DNA from: an uncultured Eubacteriales bacterium
GTDB taxonomy: Bacteria; Bacillota; Clostridia; Christensenellales; CAG-138
DNA length: 44,631 bases
Reading direction: 5' to 3'
NCBI GenBank assembly: GCA_900544555.1
Contig: UQWD01000018.1
Location: 1 to 44,631 of the forward strand
Shown here piece by piece: positions 1-8,118 of this stretch. Below the pieces are notes generated by a model. That model worked only from the letters and a program-made list of their open reading frames with translations, had not been told where the DNA came from and did no database searches. Within the stretch, counting starts at the first letter, position 1. Each line of letters opens with the position of its first letter. The position numbers and the translations under genes were made by a program.

Positions 1-147
1 GGAGCGCTTTTACATTGGCGCGGTCAGCGCCCCGTGCAAAGAAACCCTTGCTGCTAAAGGCATTCCGAACCTGACGCACATGTCTTCAGGTTCGGTTGAA
101 AGCCTATGGGGGCTGCGGCTCCGACCCAACCCCGAGTTTTTTGGACA
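1..147 (+). repeat. Dispersed structured repeat, copy A (left edge cut by window)
   Basis: This stretch is nearly identical to 32649-32792 and, inverted, to 44557-44631. It contains a GC-rich hairpin (GGCGC/GCGCC), a hairpin at 65-95 (CCGAACCTGA pairing with TCAGGTTCGG) and ends in a run of six T. At the hairpin, C70-G90 replaces the T-A pair of copy B, a compensatory change that points to selection on RNA or DNA structure. It lies just past the 3' end of the protease gene. Similarity and pairing are seen directly; function is unknown. Its open reading frames look spurious. Confidence 0.8.
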
Positions 148-152
148 GGCTG

Positions 153-174
153 AGGCCGCCCAAAAGGGCGGCCT
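153..174 (-). terminator. Hairpin after the protease gene, possible terminator
   Basis: A perfect 9-bp stem (AGGCCGCCC / GGGCGGCCT) with a 4-base loop lies 32 bases past the protease stop codon. No clear T tract follows on the minus strand, so termination is inferred from position and stem strength only. It may instead be part of the adjacent repeat region. Confidence 0.35.
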
Positions 175-206
175 GAATCCAATTGGGCTATTTAATATCC
201 ATTTCG

Positions 207-3200
207 TTATCCACGTTTTTTCCTGTGCTTCGCCAATACAACCGCGCCCAATGCCGTTAACACGCCGCCAGCGGCAACCATGCTCATGCCGCCCGCCTTC
301 GGCGGATTATCCGGGTCAACGGGTTCGTGCGTCGGTTCAACCGGCGTGGGCGCGGGTTCCTCCTCGCCCTCCGCAAGAATGGTTATTTCAATCGCATCCT
401 CGGCTAGCTCGGGAATGCCGCCGGTAACGGTAACTTTGCCGGGTTTAAGCGCTGTAAGCGCAGCCGAATCGTTCCCGGCAGGCTCAAGAGCCGCCAGCGT
501 TTCGTCAGAAACCTCCCAATCGAACAGCATACTGAAGGGAACATCCGATCCGTCGTTAACGATATTAAGCGTTTCGCCTACGCGCATCGTGGCCGTATCC
601 GGCTTGAGATCCACCCAGTTCGGCAAATCGGAACCGTTTATCACAGCGTTAAAGACATTGCCGGCATAGTCCGCCAATCTCTGAATAACGATGCTGTTTT
701 CTCCGAACACGCCGGTGCCGAAGGAGCTCAAGCCCGACGAGCCGGGGATAAAGTCTTGAAATACGGAGGTGAAGATGTAAGCTTCCCATACGCCTGCCTC
801 ATCATTATAATCCAGACTTATCGATTCGGTATAATCAATATAAAACGCTTCCTCGACCGTTGTTTCAAACTGGTATACAAGCGACGGCTCATCAGCCCAG
901 CCCATCTCAACGGGGAGATAATCGTACTCCGCGAACAGTTTAAATGCGGAAACCGGGTGCTTTAAATCAATGGCCATGGGAAACTCCACAACATAATTTT
1001 CGTTTTCGGTATCGCTCTGGTATTCCGGCATGACCTCTGCGCGGATAACGACGCGGGTATTGTTCTCAAGGAGGCATCTGCTCGTATCATAGTAGCTGCC
1101 CCATTCCTCCGTAACCACCGGGTAAATCCATTCGTACGAAAGCGCGTCTTCCAGGTATATCCCTCCGTACACGACCTTGCTGCCGTCGAAATAGGTTTTT
1201 GAAATATAGCCCGTGTCCTGCTCGTAAAGCACCTCGCCATTGTCCGCATTGTATACGGTATAATGGATGTTTTGGGCGTTTCTCAAAAGACCAAGCCCCA
1301 TCCTAAACTCATCCATGCGGAAGTCTCCATTCGGGGATATCGCGTTTCGGTCGGCCCAGTACATGCCGCCTTCGACAGCAGAATCCCAGCCCTCATGGTA
1401 CGGCGTAAGGCTTTCATTCGGCGCGTCGGTGTCGCCCAGGTATTTACGGTAGCCATTGAATTCCAAGCCCTCGGTATCCTCCAACGGCAGATAAGACCAA
1501 ATGGAGTTGTGGAACTGGTTCGCCGTCGTATAGGATTTCTCTCCTCCAAGCAGCGTATCATACGTGCCGCTTTCAAGCACCGGCGCCTTGCACCAGTCCC
1601 CATAGAAACCGAGGAAAGGTATGGAAAGGCTTACGCCCTCCGCGTTAAGCAGCTGAACGAAGCCCTCAACATAGGACCCGTTGTCAAAGCGTTCGTCAAT
1701 ATACGATTTTTCGGAATCCGCAAGGCGTATCGTAACCTCAACTGAAGCTGTGGCCCCCGCAGGTACGGTCAGCGCGCCGTTCGTCAGGTTGGAATCTACG
1801 TCTGCTTCCATCTCGCGCATATAATCGCGGGTAAGGTAAACCACCTTGCCGTTAAGGATCTGGCCGCCGTCGGCCTTTTGGCCCAGCACGGCTGTTTCGA
1901 GCGAATAGATCTTATCATCATCCGAGAAATTCACCACGTTGAATTTTAGGGTGTAAACGCCGCTTTTTTGCGGGTCGTCGCCCAGCTCGATTTTAGCCTT
2001 GTTCGTATCCTCCACCGTGATATACGCGCCGGAATGGATAGCCGCCGCGGCGTTGGCCAGCCCTGCGCCCTGCTGCCTTACCGAATAGAACACATCCTTT
2101 TCCCCGTTTATTATCGGAGTCGCCGTGCTCATCAAAAGGCAGTTGGTGATGTAGGCGAGGTCCTCGTCCGCCACGCCCGCCTCCTTGAGGCTTTGCCTTA
2201 TAAGCGCGCCGCATGCTGCTACCGCCGGGGAAGCCATGGAGGTTCCGCTGGCTACGGCAAAATCCTCACCGGAATATGCTGAAAATACGTTGCCGCCGAT
2301 TCCAGTAATCTCGGGCTTAAGCGTCAACCCCTCCGTCGGGCCCCAGCTCGAGAAGCCGGAAATCTCCCCGGCGGTTTCGGGCACGTCCCATATCGCCTGC
2401 ACATACAGCGTATCCGGCTTGTATTGTTCAAGCTCTAAAAGCTGGACGCAGCTAACGGAAGCAACCGGCGTATCAAAAACGCTAAGCGTAAACTCCGGGT
2501 AGCTTGCCTCATCCTTGCTATTGTACAGCAGAACTCCCGCCACGCCGGCCTCGGCGGCCTCAGTTACAACAGCGTCCGCGTTCCCGCCGGCAAAATCAAC
2601 AAACACGATTTTCCCGACCGCGCTTTCAAACGTATCAACCGCGTATTCGTAGCTTGAGCCGCCGAGCCGCGCGGTAAAGCGGTGTTCATAGGGCAAACCG
2701 CCCTCGTCGGGGAATAAACCGCCATGCAAAAGCTCCATGGGGAGCCCCTTTGAATATTGAATATACGGGTAGAAGTTCAGCGAGGCCATATTCTCGGCGC
2801 TGGCGACAGTAAGCACGCTGTCAAAGCTGCCCGGCATGCCCACCGTACCGGTGCTTGGGCTGTTCGCTTTGGTCATATTATCGCCCCATAAGCTGTTAAG
2901 CCCGGTACTCGCGTCATTTCCCGCGGAAATCACCACGTTAACGCCCGCCGCGTAGGCGTTATCGTATACCTCGGTCACGCCCTCATAATACAATGGGCCG
3001 GCCGCTGAGCCAAGGCTCAGGTTCGCGCAGTCAACACCCAGCATCAGCGCGTCTTCAACGGCTGCTATGATATAGTCAAGATAGCAGTTTCCGTCTATAT
3101 CGAATACCTTCATGACGATCAGCTGCGCTTCAGGCGCTATGCCCAGCTGCGTAATACCGAACTGCTCCTCAAAGCTGGATCCCTCAGGCATGTTGCCCGC

Positions 3201-4340
3201 CACGATGCCCGCTACATGCGAGCCGTGGCCGAACCATGTGTCATCGTCGCTCCCGCCGTCGGCCTGTCCGTCCGCGTAGTTGTAGCCAAACGGGATTTTG
3301 TCGCTTTGATAAAGGTCGCCTGCCGTAACGCCCGGTGTGAGCCGCTCCGCGTGAAGCAGGTCGTTTTCAAGCGCCGCCGCTATATATTTGCGGTCAAAGC
3401 CAATCGCCGCCGTATCGGCAGGCTGCTGGGAAAACGCGGGATTTTCATAGCAAAGGCCCGTATCGATTACAGCCACCGTCATCCCTTCTCCCTTGTAGCC
3501 GAGATCCCATGTTTCATTCGCGCCCATCGCCGGGCCCGCGTACTGCATGTTCGGCTTGATTGCATCGGTGTTGGCGTTAATGTCGGGCATGTTAAATTTC
3601 GGCGTCACATAGGCTTTTTCAACTTCCGGCAGCGCGTTTATGGTTTTGAGATCGCCGTACTTCACCACAGCCGCGAACGAATTGGTGAGCAGCGTATAAT
3701 TACCCTCAACCTCCACGCTGTAACCAAGCTTTGCCCGCATCGTCTCGGCCACTTTTGTCTGCGCGTTTACCAGCGCTTTCATGGCCGCCTGCTCTTTCGC
3801 GCCAAGCCCGCTTCCCACCAGCACGTTCATGCCCTTCTGCTCAGCCACGGGTTCGCCCTTGAGCGTAACCATTACGCGCACCTCGCTTTGTGGCGTATAG
3901 GCGTCGCTTATGAACGATATGCTTTGCGCGTCGCCGGAAGAAATTCCGAGAAGAGCGTCCAGTTTGTTTGTAAACTCCGCGGATGCCTTCGCGTCAATCT
4001 CGTCAATTTGAAGCACGGTGCCATCCTCACCCGCAACAAACTGCGTGCCATATTCTTGCGCTAATTCGGCTATGGCTTGCGCCTTAGCTCCGGTGAGCCT
4101 GGTATCGCATACCCATCTTTCATGTTCGCTCAGGCTCGTATAAGTACGCCCGTCACCCCCTTCATATATATAGGTATAGCCGGCGGGCACATACGTACTC
4201 CCGCTCTTGTCCGCGTATACTACGTGGGTTCCATTCGACCCCGTGTTTGCGCCAGCCGAAGCGATACCCGCAAACGCGCCGATAAGCATGACTAAAGCCA
4301 CGATAAGCGCAGTCCGCCTGAATTGAGATGTGTGCTGCAT
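207..4340 (-). CDS. S8 subtilisin-family cell-envelope serine protease
   Basis: This 1377-residue protein is a secreted subtilase of the lactocepin/C5a-peptidase type. A signal peptide covers about residues 1-30. An I9-type propeptide lies near 150-250. The catalytic triad is visible: D293 in VIDTG, H372 in GHGSHVAG and S701 in GTSMASP, with N475 (SAGND) as oxyanion residue. A protease-associated (PA) domain is inserted around 570-640, as in cell-envelope proteinases. The C-terminus has a proline/glutamate-rich linker, PPKAG at 1346, a hydrophobic segment and the basic tail KHRKKRG, which together resemble a variant sortase sorting signal. The start is fixed by AGGAGGT five bases upstream. 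It probably degrades extracellular proteins for peptide supply. No sortase gene lies in the window. Family assignment is firm; wall anchoring is inferred. Confidence 0.95.
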   Translation of the reverse strand: MQHTSQFRRTALIVALVMLIGAFAGIASAGANTGSNGTHVVYADKSGSTYVPAGYTYIYEGGDGRTYTSLSEHERWVCDTRLTGAKAQAIAELAQEYGTQFVAGEDGTVLQIDEIDAKASAEFTNKLDALLGISSGDAQSISFISDAYTPQSEVRVMVTLKGEPVAEQKGMNVLVGSGLGAKEQAAMKALVNAQTKVAETMRAKLGYSVEVEGNYTLLTNSFAAVVKYGDLKTINALPEVEKAYVTPKFNMPDINANTDAIKPNMQYAGPAMGANETWDLGYKGEGMTVAVIDTGLCYENPAFSQQPADTAAIGFDRKYIAAALENDLLHAERLTPGVTAGDLYQSDKIPFGYNYADGQADGGSDDDTWFGHGSHVAGIVAGNMPEGSSFEEQFGITQLGIAPEAQLIVMKVFDIDGNCYLDYIIAAVEDALMLGVDCANLSLGSAAGPLYYEGVTEVYDNAYAAGVNVVISAGNDASTGLNSLWGDNMTKANSPSTGTVGMPGSFDSVLTVASAENMASLNFYPYIQYSKGLPMELLHGGLFPDEGGLPYEHRFTARLGGSSYEYAVDTFESAVGKIVFVDFAGGNADAVVTEAAEAGVAGVLLYNSKDEASYPEFTLSVFDTPVASVSCVQLLELEQYKPDTLYVQAIWDVPETAGEISGFSSWGPTEGLTLKPEITGIGGNVFSAYSGEDFAVASGTSMASPAVAACGALIRQSLKEAGVADEDLAYITNCLLMSTATPIINGEKDVFYSVRQQGAGLANAAAAIHSGAYITVEDTNKAKIELGDDPQKSGVYTLKFNVVNFSDDDKIYSLETAVLGQKADGGQILNGKVVYLTRDYMREMEADVDSNLTNGALTVPAGATASVEVTIRLADSEKSYIDERFDNGSYVEGFVQLLNAEGVSLSIPFLGFYGDWCKAPVLESGTYDTLLGGEKSYTTANQFHNSIWSYLPLEDTEGLEFNGYRKYLGDTDAPNESLTPYHEGWDSAVEGGMYWADRNAISPNGDFRMDEFRMGLGLLRNAQNIHYTVYNADNGEVLYEQDTGYISKTYFDGSKVVYGGIYLEDALSYEWIYPVVTEEWGSYYDTSRCLLENNTRVVIRAEVMPEYQSDTENENYVVEFPMAIDLKHPVSAFKLFAEYDYLPVEMGWADEPSLVYQFETTVEEAFYIDYTESISLDYNDEAGVWEAYIFTSVFQDFIPGSSGLSSFGTGVFGENSIVIQRLADYAGNVFNAVINGSDLPNWVDLKPDTATMRVGETLNIVNDGSDVPFSMLFDWEVSDETLAALEPAGNDSAALTALKPGKVTVTGGIPELAEDAIEITILAEGEEEPAPTPVEPTHEPVDPDNPPKAGGMSMVAAGGVLTALGAVVLAKHRKKRG

Positions 4341-5229
4341 AGTTTACCTCCTGTTTGATGTTTATTGATGACCCTTTCGGGAAGCATCCTAATACGCTGT
4401 TATGCACATGTCGTTAAGCGAGGCGGAAACGCATTATACGTTCGCATTAATAAAAAAAACTAAAAATATTCTCTCTGGTTCTGCGGAAATTGCCGCAGTA
4501 TATTGCATATATACACAGAGCATATATAGCGAGTCTGCCCTGTATTAAATTTAATTGTCATTATTTTCTATTTTAAAGTTTAAAAACAAACAATAGTTTT
4601 GTCAACAATACATTTCTGTTTGTTTATATAAACAGCTTAATAATAAAAAATCGTAATATATTATATCCTCGTTCCAACACCTATTGGATTTTCAAAGTAT
4701 TGTGTTAATTACATATTGACATTAGAGCACTTTCCCAAATCAATTTTTTTTCGTTATGGCTATATTAATTTTACTCTTGATGCTATATAAAATAATCGCA
4801 TAAGTAGTTTTCACACCGGCTGAATTTATACTTTCTTTATTACAAGGAATACAATCAGATTATAGTGATAAAACAAAATTAACAGATAGGTTAATTATAT
4901 ATAACTGATAATTAATATCTCCAATTAAATTATACAACTCTGTTTTTATCTCAGAATTCTATTGCAAATTCTTGTTATTAGCCGTAATATAGTCGTATGA
5001 TAATCTTTATATGATGATTCATAAGAATAGTTTTGTATTGCCGCTAATCTTTTATTATTTTGCATACAATTATTGTTTATGCAGATTATACCGTCTGCTA
5101 ATATATCGTTACTTTAAGCCGCGGTTAGCATATATAAATAGAATCGTATAGCATGATTCTGAGGTAGATGGGGCGGGCGGCACATTATCAACCTGGTACC
5201 TGATAATCTATTAGAGAGGAGAAACAAAG
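4341..5229. other. AT-rich intergenic region, no gene seen
   Basis: About 890 bases of very AT-rich sequence without a credible gene on either strand. On the minus strand a TATAAT at 4438-4433 may serve the protease, although no good -35 is visible. A short inverted repeat (AGAATC / GATTCT) lies near 5140-5160, and another inverted repeat sits just before the next gene. The contrast in composition with the flanking housekeeping genes suggests a foreign or relaxed segment. Confidence 0.6.
5185..5206 (+). promoter_or_regulatory. Inverted repeat upstream of the small secreted protein
   Basis: TTATCA and TGATAA flank a ten-base centre containing the palindrome GGTACC, 23 bases before the start codon at 5230. 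The position suits an operator or 5'-UTR hairpin. No matching promoter hexamers could be placed with confidence, so the role is a guess from position. Confidence 0.25.
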
Positions 5230-5649
5230 ATGAAAAATAACGTGAAACCCTTGTTCGCAATCGCGCTGCTTATAATCCTTCTATTCTCTTTCTCGGGAAG
5301 CGCTCTGGCTGTGCGTGAGGATGTTTGTATGCCGGATGCTTGTAGTCATAGTAGTAGCATAACAATAAGTGCAGACGTCATTTATTATCCATCACGCGAA
5401 TTTTGTGTTAGGTATATACGCACGACTTATAGGTGCCGAATATGTAATAGTTTATGGACAGATGATGACTTTGTTGGAACAAGCACTCACAAAAAAATTG
5501 CTGTTGATAGGGGGCACATGGCAGGTAATAAACATCGATATCGTTATGAGTGTGAAAAATGCCATTATGTCTTTAGTGCAGACTTCACACTTACCTGCTA
5601 CGGCCCGCCCTGTAATCTTCCTACTTTCATAGTTCTTCAAGCTAAATAA
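5230..5649 (+). CDS. Small secreted cysteine-rich (zinc-ribbon-like) protein
   Basis: A 139-residue protein that I do not recognise as a named family. It has a clear signal peptide (hydrophobic core at about 8-24, likely cleavage after SGSALA). The mature part carries two CxxC pairs, CRIC and CEKC, separated by about 40 residues. These could bind one zinc ion or form disulfides; another cysteine pair (CYGPPC) follows near the end. The start has GAGGAG eight bases upstream. The gene lies 80 bases upstream of the first permease on the same strand and in the same AT-rich island, so the two may be linked. A secreted peptide substrate or an accessory protein for the permeases is possible, but no sequence feature proves it. 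Confidence 0.7.
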   Translation: MKNNVKPLFAIALLIILLFSFSGSALAVREDVCMPDACSHSSSITISADVIYYPSREFCVRYIRTTYRCRICNSLWTDDDFVGTSTHKKIAVDRGHMAGNKHRYRYECEKCHYVFSADFTLTCYGPPCNLPTFIVLQAK

Positions 5650-5729
5650 TTAGCTTTATCGTTAATGCAAATCGCATGGCGGTATACCGATCGCCCCCGC
5701 CCCAGAGTTCAAAGGAGGATAACAAAAAT

Positions 5730-7601
5730 ATGGCATTCAAAACCTGCATTAAACAGCTTCTGCGCAACCCGATTAAGACCCTGCTTTATTTTCTGCTGCT
5801 CGCTTTGTCCTGCTTGCTCCTGTGCGTAAGCGTGGGGATGCTGGTCAGCGCGCTTGCGAGCGCAGCTGAGGTAGACATGGTATTCACAACCATCGCCGTA
5901 CCGAATGTGTCAAAAGCATCGGACGTATCAGCCGAAAAGGTTATAGAGCTCGCAAAAAAATCTCCTTATGTCCGGCAGGTTGAGCTGAGAAGAAGGCTGC
6001 GCGGCGTTAACCCGGATATATCTCCGTACCGCGTACCTTCTGAATATCATGATGAGGTTATTAATTATGCCATGAATTTGTTTGTCTTAGAAGTTACTTG
6101 CGAATCTGCATTTGAAACGACAAATCACAGTTCTGTTATAAATGCGCAACGGAAACTCTATTCCGCAGTATTAAGTATAGAAAATGTGCTCTCTGCACAT
6201 TCAAACGCAGAAAAACCAGAGCAAAGTGTAGAACTTTTTCATGAAATGTTTTATGGTGCCAATTCAAAAGGCAATCAGCCCTTTCAACCAGGAAAGCGAT
6301 ATATTATCTGGGCGGAATTGCAAAACGAGTATATAACGGATCCTGGTATTAGCCGTTTTGGGTTATGGAGGCTGTTTCCTATCGATAAGGTTGCTAATGA
6401 ATCAAATGAAGATGTTCAAAATGGCATTAAATACACCTGGACAGAAATTATTGAGGGAGCGGGATTTCTGCCTGTCGCAGAGATACAAGGCAGCGCGGAA
6501 GAATTCCTTAAATCAGAAGATGGCGCTATATGGCGTGATATCATTGAAGCGAACACGCATTCAATAGAGGTGCTGACAACCAATTCCCTTGAGAGCTTAC
6601 TTTTCTTTAACGAAGGTAAGGCTAATATCGCGCAGGGCCGCGGGTTCACTAAAGCTGAATATGACAGGGGCGAGAAGGTGTGCGTTATCGGCGCTCAGCT
6701 TGCGCAGCAAAACGGCTTAAAGGTTGGGGATAAGCTGAATCTCAAACTGAATTTTACATATGAGAAGCAGCAGAATATGGGAGGCAACGAGTACTTTTGG
6801 ATTACCGACGCGTTTGATCCGGCCAACGGATACGCGCAAGAGAATGAATACGAGGTGATTGGAATACACGCTTCTCCCGAGGGAAGCGTAGGCCCTTTTT
6901 ATATCTCGCCCAATATGGTGTTTGTACCGGATAAATCCATTAAATCAAAGCAAGGGTATCCCACTGATTCCATTTTTATCTTGGAAGATGAGATGCATAC
7001 CTACACGCCGTTAACGTATGCTATCGTGCTGCATAACGGCGGGCTGGAGGGATTTAAGGCGGAACTGGCGGAACAAGGCCTTGAGGACGCCATGCTGTAC
7101 TTCGATCAAGGCTATTCGCGCATTGGCGGCACAATAAGCGCGTTTAAGGAAAACGCGTGGACGCTCTTCGCGGTCAGCGCCGCGGCCTGGGCGGCGGTCG
7201 CCGTGCTATTCGTCTATTTCTACATCATCCGTCAAAAGAAAGAAACCGGCGTGATGCTTTCGCTCGGAACGGGGAAAGCGCAGTCGTTCAGATATATCCT
7301 CTCCTGCGTAATCGTTATCTCTCTCGCCGCGTCCATCGCGGGGAGCGTTGTAGGGTATACGCTGTATGAAAAGGCTGTCGATACCTCGTATGAGCTTGCG
7401 CTCGAAGGTGCGGATGAAAACCCGCAGTACAGCGGCGGCGGTTCCCAGGGAAGCGCCAATGCCGAAATCACCGTGATTAAGCAGCCTCAAACCGTGTTCA
7501 TGGCAGCCGGCGTGCAGTTCATCCTGCTGGCCTCCGCTTCTTCCTTTGCTGCTGTGTTTATGGTGAAGCGCAAACCCTTGAGGCTCATTCAGGACAGGTA
7601 G
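5730..7601 (+). CDS. FtsX/MacB-type ABC transporter permease, paralogue 1
   Basis: A 623-residue membrane protein with MacB-like topology: one N-terminal transmembrane segment (about 15-45), a large extracytoplasmic region, then an FtsX-type domain with three transmembrane segments (about 475-500, 530-555, 590-615) and a short basic tail. The conserved cytoplasmic stretch after the second segment contains ETGVMLSLG, as is usual in FtsX domains. The ATG at 5730 is preferred over upstream starts because AAAGGAGG lies eleven bases before it and because paralogue 2 starts at the same residue. No ABC ATPase gene is nearby, so the partner must be encoded elsewhere. The protein matches the gene at 8119-9990 almost exactly except over about residues 109-240. 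The substrate is unknown; such permeases often serve peptide export, antimicrobial resistance or lipoprotein release. Confidence 0.85.
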   Translation: MAFKTCIKQLLRNPIKTLLYFLLLALSCLLLCVSVGMLVSALASAAEVDMVFTTIAVPNVSKASDVSAEKVIELAKKSPYVRQVELRRRLRGVNPDISPYRVPSEYHDEVINYAMNLFVLEVTCESAFETTNHSSVINAQRKLYSAVLSIENVLSAHSNAEKPEQSVELFHEMFYGANSKGNQPFQPGKRYIIWAELQNEYITDPGISRFGLWRLFPIDKVANESNEDVQNGIKYTWTEIIEGAGFLPVAEIQGSAEEFLKSEDGAIWRDIIEANTHSIEVLTTNSLESLLFFNEGKANIAQGRGFTKAEYDRGEKVCVIGAQLAQQNGLKVGDKLNLKLNFTYEKQQNMGGNEYFWITDAFDPANGYAQENEYEVIGIHASPEGSVGPFYISPNMVFVPDKSIKSKQGYPTDSIFILEDEMHTYTPLTYAIVLHNGGLEGFKAELAEQGLEDAMLYFDQGYSRIGGTISAFKENAWTLFAVSAAAWAAVAVLFVYFYIIRQKKETGVMLSLGTGKAQSFRYILSCVIVISLAASIAGSVVGYTLYEKAVDTSYELALEGADENPQYSGGGSQGSANAEITVIKQPQTVFMAAGVQFILLASASSFAAVFMVKRKPLRLIQDR

Positions 7602-7680
7602 GTTAGTTATCTATACAGTATCTGTATAGTATGGCAGATACATTTGATATAAATCTAAAAATTGAGCATGTACACTGGTA

Positions 7681-7717
7681 AAGAATCAGAGCCTTTTTCC
7701 GCGGCTTTGGTTCTTTT
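7681..7717 (+). terminator. Rho-independent terminator of permease paralogue 1
   Basis: A 13-bp stem (AAGAATCAGAGCC with GGCTTTGGTTCTT, two G-U pairs) with a nine-base loop runs into a T stretch. It stands 80 bases after the stop codon of the first permease, so the two permeases are probably transcribed separately. Confidence 0.75.
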
Positions 7718-7841
7718 CCTATTTATATGGAGAAGACCACGCAACAATTATTATTAGGTAGATTCTTCGCTGCCTTGAATCATTGCAGTAGAAGCAATCC
7801 CATTGCTACGATAACATCCAACTAAAGGACGGCTTGTATAA

Positions 7842-8080
7842 AAATTGTTATATATTATTTTAGGCGGCATTACTTTTTCGTAGTTTTTCGCATATTATTG
7901 TAGGAATTAATTGAAATCAAACGGTTATTGTAACATACATTGTTCATCCCCTCGCCCTATAGATCAAAGTAGGAAATTGTTATATATTATTCTAGGCGGC
8001 ATTACTTTTTCGTAGTTTTTCGCATATTATTGTAGAAATTAATTGAAATCAAACGGTTACTATAACATAACATCGTTCAT
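7842..8080 (+). repeat. Tandem 106-base direct repeat upstream of permease 2
   Basis: Units at 7842-7947 and 7974-8080 differ at only a few positions. Each ends in GTTCAT. Unit 2 is followed by a C-rich stretch and the ribosome binding site of permease 2. Unit 1 is followed by a degenerate version of that same leader (CTCGCCC, then AAAGTAGG) but no gene. This suggests that the duplicated unit contained a permease promoter and leader, and that a coding copy was lost or never included. Confidence 0.75.
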
Positions 8081-8118
8081 CGCCCCCCGCCCCTGACTTC
8101 CAAAGGAGGAAACAATAC

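Larger units (their letters stand above)
7602..8118. other. Intergenic region between the two permease genes
   Basis: About 500 AT-rich bases without a gene. From left to right it holds a short perfect inverted repeat (CTATACAG / CTGTATAG, 7611-7629), a strong terminator hairpin, and two tandem copies of a 106-base unit that reach to just before the second permease. The right end of each unit resembles the leader of the permease genes. Confidence 0.7.

Noticed and set aside
80..427. Plus-strand open frame beginning inside repeat copy A
   Set aside because: It runs from the repeat into the antisense of the protease gene, has no ribosome binding site, and the repeat shows base-pair covariation rather than codon conservation.
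3216..4064. 282-residue plus-strand open frame
   Set aside because: It is antisense to the well-supported protease propeptide and catalytic region and is arginine/histidine-rich in the way of shadow frames.
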